7,071 nucleotides of DNA, taken from positions 9,204-16,274 of the forward strand of contig NZNR01000070.1 of NCBI GenBank assembly GCA_002694955.1, given 5' to 3'. The notes under the pieces were generated by a model that was not told the DNA's origin, did no database searches, and saw nothing but the letters and a program-made list of their open reading frames with translations. Below are positions 1-5,161 of the stretch, piece after piece. Source of the stretch: Planctomycetaceae bacterium. GTDB lineage: Bacteria; Planctomycetota; Planctomycetia; Pirellulales; UBA1268. Made by a program: the position numbers and the translations under genes. The first letter of the stretch is position 1, and each line of letters begins with the position of its first letter.

Positions 1-1062
1 GCATCTGGAAGCGACTCTCTGCTACTCGCATTGATGGCTCTTCGCATTGAGCCGGGTGATGAGGTAATACTGCCTAGCTACACTTTTTTCGCAACAGCGA
101 GTGCCGTCACTCGTCTCGGCGCAACACCTATATTTGCAGATATCGACTCGAACACATTTCTCATAGATCCTGATGATGTATCGCGCCGAATTACTTCTCG
201 AACACGCGCTATCATCCCAGTCCATCTCTTTGGGCAGACGGTTGATATGGATGCTCTTCTACCGATCGCAAACGGGGCTGGCATTCCAATTATTGAAGAC
301 GCCGCTCAGTCAATACTCTCTACGTGGCACGGACGATGCAGTGGCGGACTCGGTGACATGGGATGCTTCAGTTTCTATCCTACCAAAAACCTTGGCGGCT
401 TTGGTGATGGAGGTTTTCTCACAACCACACGTGATGACCTAGCAGACGATCTTCGAAAACTCCGCGTTCATGGCATGGAGCCTCGTTACTATCACGATGT
501 TGTTGGCATCAATAGTCGACTAGATTCACTCCAAGCCGCGGTCCTTCGCATCAAACTCCCACACCTCGATCAATGGACAACAAAGCGTGCGCATAATGCC
601 ATTCGGTACACAGAAATGGTCAAGCACTGTGAATTGGAAGATGTCATTACAACACCAAAAATTGATACCCGTGGAAGACATGTTTGGAATCAATACGTTA
701 TCCGTGTGGTAAATGGCAAGCGAGATGCACTACGGGAGCATTTAATAGCAAGCGGGGTCGGAACAGAAATTTATTATCCGGTCCCACTTCATTTACAAAA
801 ATGCTTCGCTAACCTTGGCTGGAAAGTCGGTGATCTGCCTATTACCGAACAAGCTGCAAATGAAACACTCGCCCTTCCAATTTTTGCCGAACTTGAACCA
901 ACCGAGCAGGCGACTGTTGTTGGGCGGATAGCTGAATTTTTTGGCAGGCCACCAGTTTCAAATCAATTTGGACACATGGAAAAAGGCTCTGATACCTTGA
1001 GCCCGCCACGACAGATTCAACGAACTGGGCTCATCGGTCGCGCTGACGACGTTCGATGCTAA
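1..1062 (+). CDS. DegT/DnrJ/EryC1/StrS family PLP-dependent sugar aminotransferase (5' partial)
   Basis: The family transfers an amino group, usually from glutamate, to a keto-sugar nucleotide using PLP; products go into surface polysaccharides or glycans. The frame is open to the first base, and the residues before the TTG at 31 (ASGSDSLLLAL) match the family's phosphate-binding strip, so the gene is cut by the window edge and not started there; roughly 50-60 residues are missing. Visible hallmarks are GDEVILPSYTFFATASA after the strip, the EDAAQS segment whose Asp (nt 298-300) should contact the pyridine nitrogen, the PLP lysine in SFYPTKNLGG (nt 385-387), and the substrate-side segment GINSRLDSLQAA. 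The conserved fold ends near AEFFGR (about nt 950). A polar tail of about 37 residues follows that I do not recognise. The exact sugar substrate cannot be told from this. The gene converges on top6A with a 54-nt gap that holds no clear terminator. Confidence 0.93.
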   Translation, partial: ASGSDSLLLALMALRIEPGDEVILPSYTFFATASAVTRLGATPIFADIDSNTFLIDPDDVSRRITSRTRAIIPVHLFGQTVDMDALLPIANGAGIPIIEDAAQSILSTWHGRCSGGLGDMGCFSFYPTKNLGGFGDGGFLTTTRDDLADDLRKLRVHGMEPRYYHDVVGINSRLDSLQAAVLRIKLPHLDQWTTKRAHNAIRYTEMVKHCELEDVITTPKIDTRGRHVWNQYVIRVVNGKRDALREHLIASGVGTEIYYPVPLHLQKCFANLGWKVGDLPITEQAANETLALPIFAELEPTEQATVVGRIAEFFGRPPVSNQFGHMEKGSDTLSPPRQIQRTGLIGRADDVRC

Positions 1063-1116
1063 CGAGAGAGCCGAGACGAGCAAAAGATCAGAGAACAGCG
1101 TACTCGATATTACTAA

Positions 1117-2259
1117 CTAGTCTAACCAGTCGCGATCAGCGAGCCGTTCTGGTGTATAGACCTCAGTCACATAGCTAATGTCTTTTGAAATCAAAGATTC
1201 TACCTCCAATTTAAAGCCATTTGAGAGCATCTTATGGATTTCTTTCTGCCATGCTTTCTTTGCTGCGAACCAAGGATACGCAGCAATCTGCTTCGCTCTT
1301 TTTACATCTGATTCACTCAGTGCGATTTGAACACTGGGAGCCAGTTTGCATTTCTCGTAATCGATCGACCGCAAACCAAGAAATCGTGCTGAAGGAATAG
1401 CCATTCGCTTTGATTCGTACGCAAGGTTAATCGAACCCTGCTTCAACACAGAGTAGATGTAATAACCCCAAGGATCATTATCAAGTAAGCAATAGACTGG
1501 CAGTTTCAGTTCATGATGAAGCCGATAGAGCATGCGACGCACACCGCGTGGTGGCTGGCCACCGCCATGTGTCAATAAGCAGTTGTGCTTCCTCCAGAAC
1601 TTATCTTCGTTAAATCTCCGCCACACTGTATCTTTCTCGACATGAAGAATAAATTTTGCAGTGCATTTCTTGAAACGAATAACCTCTTCCTCAACAATTG
1701 AGGGAATACTGTAACCACCCGACCCCATTCGCGAACAGTCGATCTCATCCCCAGAATCGATTAGTTTAATCGGACCGACCATACCGCCACGATTACTTGC
1801 ATAAACATGGAGTTGCTCCCGGAGACTCTCAAGCGTCACTTCAAGATCTTCAATGATTGGATCACATTCATCCTGGGTACCGAAGGTCTCTTCTCTCGTC
1901 CCCTCAATCGTATGCTTGAGTAGGTAATACAGACCTCGAATACTCGTTGTCTTCTGCTGGTCTATAAGTGATTTGCAACCTGTAGCTACAAGGAGCGTTT
2001 GCATATAACTCTTTGCTTGACTGAGATTGAACAGGTGTCTTCTATTCTTCTGGCCACCCATTTCAATTATTTTTCGTGACTTATTAAAACGAACATTCGA
2101 AAGGCTTCTCGTTGGAATATCCAGATGTGGATCACGCCGCCTTTCTGCAGCTTTCTCGACCTCATTCGCCAAGCCAACAATCAGTTTGCGGGTTTTCCGA
2201 TCAATTGGAGGAAGAGTGGCGGTTGCACCAGCACTGCGTTTCATTACTTTCTTTGCCAT
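1117..2259 (-). CDS. top6A: DNA topoisomerase VI subunit A (Spo11/Top6A family)
   Basis: Subunit A of the type IIB topoisomerase cuts both DNA strands through a 5'-phosphotyrosine link; strand passage normally needs the GHKL ATPase subunit B. The 380-residue product matches the usual length of archaeal Top6A. The winged-helix (5Y-CAP) domain holds the motif SIRGLYY, which puts the catalytic Tyr at 112 by the Spo11 pattern R-x-x-[FY]-Y. The Toprim domain has Glu208 in ILHVEKD and Asp260/Asp262 in LLDNDPWG; the 52-residue Glu-Asp spacing equals that of the Methanocaldococcus enzyme (E197, D249), as I recall it. The C-terminal part (AIPSARFLGLRSID, then SESDVKRAK) is also typical. All catalytic residues are present, so the protein should be active given a partner. 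The ATG at 2259 has no clear Shine-Dalgarno site. No subunit B gene lies in the window, although the two are commonly adjacent. The window shows no fused ATPase domain, so it is not a one-chain topo VIII. Confidence 0.9.
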   Translation of the reverse strand: MAKKVMKRSAGATATLPPIDRKTRKLIVGLANEVEKAAERRRDPHLDIPTRSLSNVRFNKSRKIIEMGGQKNRRHLFNLSQAKSYMQTLLVATGCKSLIDQQKTTSIRGLYYLLKHTIEGTREETFGTQDECDPIIEDLEVTLESLREQLHVYASNRGGMVGPIKLIDSGDEIDCSRMGSGGYSIPSIVEEEVIRFKKCTAKFILHVEKDTVWRRFNEDKFWRKHNCLLTHGGGQPPRGVRRMLYRLHHELKLPVYCLLDNDPWGYYIYSVLKQGSINLAYESKRMAIPSARFLGLRSIDYEKCKLAPSVQIALSESDVKRAKQIAAYPWFAAKKAWQKEIHKMLSNGFKLEVESLISKDISYVTEVYTPERLADRDWLD

Positions 2260-2303
2260 AGCGACTGCTTTACAAATTATCCTGAGTGAAAAATTGAAGA
2301 CCG

Positions 2304-2333
2304 ATTATCTTACTAGAGAGACTTTACTTCCAA
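2304..2333 (-). promoter_or_regulatory. Candidate sigma70-type promoter for top6A
   Basis: Read on the minus strand, TTGGAA (2333-2328, 4 of 6 matches to the -35 consensus) lies 18 nt before GATAAT (2309-2304, 5 of 6 matches to the -10). This would start transcription near 2297, about 38 nt before the top6A ATG. It suggests that top6A can be expressed independently of the 103-residue gene upstream. The call rests on consensus matching alone. Confidence 0.35.
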
Positions 2334-2374
2334 CTATAAGGAATCGGGAGACTACACCGATAATGACTGTAAGT

Positions 2375-2394
2375 AAAAACCAGCAGCACTGTTT
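2375..2394 (-). terminator. Weak candidate terminator after the 103-residue gene
   Basis: Directly after the TAA stop (2398-2396), the minus strand reads AAACAG, a five-base loop, then CTG and a GTTTTT run. The stem is short and needs a bulged G, so intrinsic termination would be inefficient. If it works, it would separate the small gene from top6A; if not, the two could be co-transcribed. Confidence 0.25.
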
Positions 2395-2395
2395 A

Positions 2396-2707
2396 TTAAG
2401 TCTCAGTTTTTGATTTGAACGTGCGCCCAGCACGAGCTTTGGAAGCAAGATGAAAAGCCGACATCATGTCATACGAAGTAATCTCACAGAGTAGCTCAGT
2501 CACCTTCTCATATACTTCTGGTTCCAGCAGAGGCTCTACCTCTTTCATAAGATCTACGACTCGCTTCTCTTGAGCCTCGAGTTCAGCAAGTTCTACCTTT
2601 CGGTCAGCGAGCACCCCATTAAAGGAATCTAGTTTACGAGCATACTCGGTTAATAAAGGAGAATCAGTTGCCGCATCGAACCACGGTCGGTAGATAGGAT
2701 TCGCCAT
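2396..2707 (-). CDS. Conserved-looking hypothetical protein, 103 residues, helical
   Basis: I do not recognise the family and assign no function. The product begins MANPIYRPWFDAATD with aromatic residues, followed by a long stretch rich in Glu, Leu, Lys and Arg (about residues 18-75) that reads as two or three amphipathic helices, possibly coiled coil around ELAELEAQEKRVVDLM. It ends in a basic tail (SKARAGRTFKSK). There is no signal peptide or membrane segment, so it is probably cytoplasmic. The start is supported by GGGG at 2717-2714, 6 nt before the ATG. An in-frame ATG four codons upstream is followed by GGG and a stop, which excludes a longer form. The gene starts 23 nt after the tRNA-His 3' end and may be read on the same transcript. 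top6A follows 136 nt downstream on the same strand. Codon use looks like that of its neighbours. The acidic middle and basic end would suit a small protein-protein or nucleic-acid adaptor, but that is speculation. Confidence 0.75.
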   Translation of the reverse strand: MANPIYRPWFDAATDSPLLTEYARKLDSFNGVLADRKVELAELEAQEKRVVDLMKEVEPLLEPEVYEKVTELLCEITSYDMMSAFHLASKARAGRTFKSKTET

Positions 2708-2730
2708 TGTTTACCCCATTGAATGAAAAG

Positions 2731-2805
2731 GGTGGATGACGGGATTCGAACCCGCGACCTTCGGTACCACAAACCGACGCTCTAACCAACTGAGCTACAA
2801 CCACC
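2731..2805 (-). tRNA. trnH: tRNA-His (anticodon GTG)
   Basis: The minus strand folds as a full cloverleaf. The D arm is GCTC/GAGC, the anticodon stem TCGGT/ACCGA has loop TTGTGGT with anticodon GTG at 2770-2768, and the T arm is GCGGG/CCCGT with loop TTCGAAT. Histidine identity is backed by an encoded extra G at position -1 (2805) opposite discriminator C73 (2731). CCA is not encoded: one C and then TTTT follow, so the end must be added by nucleotidyltransferase. The acceptor stem GTGGTTG/CATCCAC has one mismatch, U5 against U68 (2800 and 2736), where tRNA-His usually has a pair. The TTTT after the tRNA may give some termination, but the next gene starts only 23 nt on. Confidence 0.96.
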
Positions 2806-2806
2806 A

Positions 2807-2852
2807 TAGCCCCCACGATTCTACCAAACTTTTCGATGAAAACAGTGGGCTA
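2807..2852. repeat. Nested inverted repeats just upstream of tRNA-His
   Basis: Outer arms TAGCCCCCAC (2807-2816) and GTGGGCTA (2845-2852) pair over 8 bp if two C residues bulge out. Inside lies a perfect 5-bp hairpin, TTTTC-GAT-GAAAA (2830-2842). The block covers the region where the tRNA promoter should be and stops 2 nt from the tRNA 5' end. It could be an operator, a pre-tRNA leader structure if transcription starts further upstream, or chance. Confidence 0.4.
2818..2823 (-). promoter_or_regulatory. Candidate -10 box of tRNA-His
   Basis: TAGAAT (5 of 6 matches to TATAAT) on the minus strand ends 12 nt before the extra G of the tRNA, giving a leader of about 5 nt, which is usual for a bacterial tRNA. 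No good -35 box is seen 16-18 nt upstream (ACTGTT is the best candidate), so the match is only partial. Confidence 0.35.
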
Positions 2853-2860
2853 CAAAACCC

Positions 2861-2876
2861 TTTTCTCGAAAGAAAA
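2861..2876. repeat. Short perfect inverted repeat
   Basis: TTTTCT-CGAA-AGAAAA is a 6-bp perfect palindromic stem with a 4-nt loop, 8 nt beyond the nested repeat upstream of tRNA-His. It is AT-rich and weak. It does not look like a terminator for any gene here, since nothing ends at this point. Confidence 0.35.
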
Positions 2877-2979
2877 ATTCTGGCATTCCCCTGGAAGCGT
2901 GGAATCGTTTCAATGAGCCCAGTCAAAGTTACGTTTCATCCACCGTTTTGACCTCCTTTAGCCCGAGCAGCTCCAGACT

Positions 2980-3765
2980 ATGCATCACTCTTCCGTTGCT
3001 ACAGTTCCCTGCGATGGACACCGCAGTTGTGTTGCTGACATTGCAATGCTGGCAAAAGACATACCACTATTTCCTGTTGATCGGTGGTGCAGTCTCACAA
3101 GCCTTCGTGAAGCAAGGGCAGCCTGCGACCAACGAATAGGCTGGGCAGCAATATTCCTAAAGGCCTACAGCAAAGTTGTTCAAGGAACACCTGAGCTGAG
3201 AAGCTGGTTCCTACCGGGGCTTTGGCCTCGCATTGCAACAACTAATCAGATTGTTGCGACCGTGGCAATCAACCGTAAAGAAAACGACACCGAACAACTT
3301 TGCTGGGCTCGTCTTCATCAACCAGAAACACTGTCACTTGTTGAGATACAACGCTTTATTGACGAGTGTTGTAACAAGCCAATCCAAGAACTTTTCAAAC
3401 GTCAATGTGAACTCGAAATGCTGCCAGGTTTTCTCCGAAGAGCAGTTCTTCGTTGGAATCTTCGATCAACTTCTCATAAAAGATCTTCACGCATTGGTAC
3501 TTTTAGTCTTTCGGCACTTGCGGGCTACGGAGCAAGCAATCACTTTCATCCAACACTTTGCACAACAAGTATTTCATACCGTCCAATTGAGGCAGACGGC
3601 AAGTGCCTTGTCACACTAATTGCCGACCATCGAGTTATTGATGGCGCCATAGTAGCAAGAAGCCTGGCTGCCCTCGAGAAGTTTCTTACCCAAGATCTTG
3701 TTCATGAACTTCGCTCCCTGAAAGATTCACGGGCAACTGATGCGATTCCTTCAAGCGCCGCCTGA
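2980..3765 (+). CDS. Stand-alone 2-oxoacid dehydrogenase E2-type acyltransferase domain protein
   Basis: E2 catalytic domains have the chloramphenicol acetyltransferase fold and move an acyl group between dihydrolipoyl-lysine and CoA. The 261-residue product carries the family's C-terminal active-site motif DHRVIDG with His217 and Asp221. Before it come the core segments IGWAAIFLKAYSKV (53-66) and GTFSLSALAGYGA (173-185), comparable to the GTF-containing strand of E2 enzymes. The lipoyl domain and the peripheral E1/E3-binding domain are both missing, and 261 residues is only enough for the catalytic domain, so it may serve a different acyl transfer. The ATG at 2980 is the only reasonable start, because a TAG in frame lies at 2959-2961; it has no clear Shine-Dalgarno site and no good promoter was found. 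No E1 or E3 gene is nearby. The conserved core ends at about residue 235, and the remaining 26 residues lie in the overlap with rarA. Acceptor and donor are unknown. Confidence 0.85.
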   Translation: MHHSSVATVPCDGHRSCVADIAMLAKDIPLFPVDRWCSLTSLREARAACDQRIGWAAIFLKAYSKVVQGTPELRSWFLPGLWPRIATTNQIVATVAINRKENDTEQLCWARLHQPETLSLVEIQRFIDECCNKPIQELFKRQCELEMLPGFLRRAVLRWNLRSTSHKRSSRIGTFSLSALAGYGASNHFHPTLCTTSISYRPIEADGKCLVTLIADHRVIDGAIVARSLAALEKFLTQDLVHELRSLKDSRATDAIPSSAA

Positions 3766-5053
3766 TTTCAGCCAACCGTTCACCAAGGTCTCGTTCCAAG
3801 CCTCGACTAGTTGGCTGATAGTAGTGTCTCTCCACTCCAAGATAGTCTTGTTTTGCAATCGCATCAGCAGCGTCATGGGCATATGTGTAGCCCTCACCGC
3901 GACCAAGTCTTTTTGCACCTGAGTAATGCTTGTCCTGCAAGTGCCTCGGAACAGGCAGAATCGATTTTTCACGAACCTCGTGACGAGCATCTGAAATAGC
4001 TCGTGCACACGCATTACTTTTTGGTGCGAGTGCAAGATATGAAACAGCTTGAGCCAGCGCAAACTGACATTCTGGCAAACCCACAAACTCAGTTGCCTGC
4101 ATAGCAGCTACTGCAGTAAGTAGTGAACGGGGGTCGGCATTCCCAATGTCTTCACTGGCCAAAACGACGAGCCGTCGAGCTAAAAACCGTACATCTTCGC
4201 CACCTTCAAGCATGCGGGCCAACCAGTATATTCCTGCATCTACATCACTGCCTCGAATACTCTTTATAAGAGCGCTTGCACAATCGTAGTGTGTATCTCC
4301 TGAGTCGTAGACCATGGCCTTCCGCTGCACACTCTCACGGGCAAGTTCCTCCGTAAAGACTAACGGACGATCCGTGGACGAAAGTACTCCAACCTCCAGC
4401 CCACCAAGTGCTCGACGAGCATCGCCGTCAGCAGTTTCTACGAGGAAATCAAGTGCCTTCGGATCCAGATTAACTTCCTGCAAACCAAAACCGTTTTCTT
4501 TATCGGCAAGTGCATGTTGGATAATTCTTTTTATCTCCTGAGGCTCAAGTGCTTGAAGTTCAAAAATACGACTTCGACTCACCAGAGCAGGAGTCAGTGC
4601 AAAAAAAGGGTTTTGTGTTGTTGCTCCAATCAATGCAATAACACCATTTTCAACATCTGGAAGCAAAACATCTTGCTGAGATTTATTAAAACGATGAATC
4701 TCATCAATAAACAAGCAAGTTCGGCATGCATCGTCTTCTAATCGACGCCGTGCGCTCTCAATGACGTCCCTGAGCTCTTTCACTCCAGAGGCTGTTGCAG
4801 ACAGTTCTACAAATCGCCGCTTTGTCTCGGTTGCAATAATTTCACCAAGAGTTGTTTTGCCAACTCCGGGAGGACCGTAAAGAATGATTGAGCCGAGCCG
4901 GTCAGCCTCAATTAATCGCCTTAAAAGCTTTCCAGGACCAATGATCTGCAACTGCCCAACGTAATCGGCTATCCTGCGGGGCCTCATTCGAGCCGCTAGG
5001 GGAGCGACTCGATCAACGTTTTCCTTTCGCGTAGCACTAAATAAATCGGGCAT
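3686..5053 (-). CDS. rarA: Replication-associated recombination protein RarA (MgsA, AAA+ ATPase)
   Basis: RarA is a homotetrameric, DNA-dependent ATPase related to clamp loaders; it acts at stalled replication forks with SSB. Counted from the ATG at 5053 (455 residues), the product has the N-terminal PDLFS and LAARMRPR segments, Walker A GPPGVGKTT (60-68), Walker B LFIDEIHRF (Asp117, Glu118), sensor 1 GATTQNP (143-149), the arginine-finger region SRSR (159-162) and sensor 2 GDARRAL (210-216). The MgsA C-terminal part follows: HYDCASALIKSIRGSD, YWLARMLEGGED and LASEDIGNADP. Length and domain order are normal. A GTG at 5059 could extend the protein by two residues, but AAGG (5065-5062) is only 2 nt from it and 8 nt from the ATG, so I chose the ATG. 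The last 26 or so residues, beyond the conserved part, overlap the E2-type gene in antisense. The gene is divergent from ubiD. Confidence 0.96.
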   Translation of the reverse strand: MPDLFSATRKENVDRVAPLAARMRPRRIADYVGQLQIIGPGKLLRRLIEADRLGSIILYGPPGVGKTTLGEIIATETKRRFVELSATASGVKELRDVIESARRRLEDDACRTCLFIDEIHRFNKSQQDVLLPDVENGVIALIGATTQNPFFALTPALVSRSRIFELQALEPQEIKRIIQHALADKENGFGLQEVNLDPKALDFLVETADGDARRALGGLEVGVLSSTDRPLVFTEELARESVQRKAMVYDSGDTHYDCASALIKSIRGSDVDAGIYWLARMLEGGEDVRFLARRLVVLASEDIGNADPRSLLTAVAAMQATEFVGLPECQFALAQAVSYLALAPKSNACARAISDARHEVREKSILPVPRHLQDKHYSGAKRLGRGEGYTYAHDAADAIAKQDYLGVERHYYQPTSRGLERDLGERLAEIRRRLKESHQLPVNLSGSEVHEQDLG

Positions 5054-5061
5054 AATCACTA

Positions 5062-5065
5062 CCTT
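5062..5065 (-). promoter_or_regulatory. Ribosome binding site of rarA (decides the start)
   Basis: AAGG on the minus strand lies 8 nt before the ATG at 5053 and only 2 nt before the alternative GTG at 5059. The spacing favours the ATG, giving a protein that begins MPDLFS, as is common in RarA. Confidence 0.6.
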
Positions 5066-5103
5066 ACCATCCAGCTAAGCAGATCATGGCAACAGCAACT
5101 ATC

Positions 5104-5133
5104 TTCATAGATTCTAACAACCGAGAATATACT
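5104..5133 (+). promoter_or_regulatory. Candidate sigma70-type promoter for ubiD
   Basis: TTCATA (5104-5109, 4 of 6) and TATACT (5128-5133, 5 of 6) are separated by 18 nt, which would start transcription near 5140 and leave a leader of about 20 nt with the Shine-Dalgarno site. In the same 108-bp divergent spacer, TAGAAT on the minus strand (5116-5111) could be a -10 for rarA, though without a good -35. If both are real, the two promoters overlap back to back. Confidence 0.35.
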
Positions 5134-5151
5134 TGACGCTACTATACCTAT

Positions 5152-5156
5152 GGAGG
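5152..5156 (+). promoter_or_regulatory. Ribosome binding site of ubiD (decides the start)
   Basis: GGAGG lies 5 nt before the ATG at 5162. The earlier in-frame ATG at 5150 overlaps this site and has no Shine-Dalgarno sequence of its own, so the ATG at 5162 is the better start. Confidence 0.8.
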
Positions 5157-5161
5157 CTTGC

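Noticed and set aside
1063..1116. A bidirectional terminator between the convergent aminotransferase and top6A genes
   Set aside because: I found no GC-rich hairpin followed by a T run on either strand in the 54 nt.
1117..2259. Reading Top6A as part of a plasmid or phage topoisomerase VIII
   Set aside because: The protein has no ATPase part, is of archaeal Top6A length, and no mobile genes are nearby.
2027..2413. A 128-codon plus-strand frame opposite top6A
   Set aside because: It is mostly antisense to the conserved N-terminal half of Top6A and runs across the spacer; it shows no protein family features.
2708..2719. ATG GGG TAA just before the 103-residue gene, as an upstream open reading frame
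   Set aside because: It is only two codons long and its G-run is better explained as the ribosome binding site of the gene itself.
2736..2951. A 71-codon plus-strand reading frame beginning MTGFEPATFGTTNRR
   Set aside because: Its first part is the antisense of the tRNA-His gene; this kind of peptide is a well-known false gene call across tRNAs.
2948..2953. TTGACC as a -35 box for the E2-type gene
   Set aside because: No -10-like sequence occurs 16-18 nt downstream (CTCCAG is there instead).
2980..3765. Reading the E2-type protein as a chloramphenicol resistance acetyltransferase
   Set aside because: The fold and the catalytic His are shared, but the DHRVIDG motif and the core segments fit E2 catalytic domains better.
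3751..4086. A 111-codon minus-strand frame inside rarA
   Set aside because: It overlaps the conserved C-terminal domain of RarA on the same strand and lacks its own ribosome binding site.
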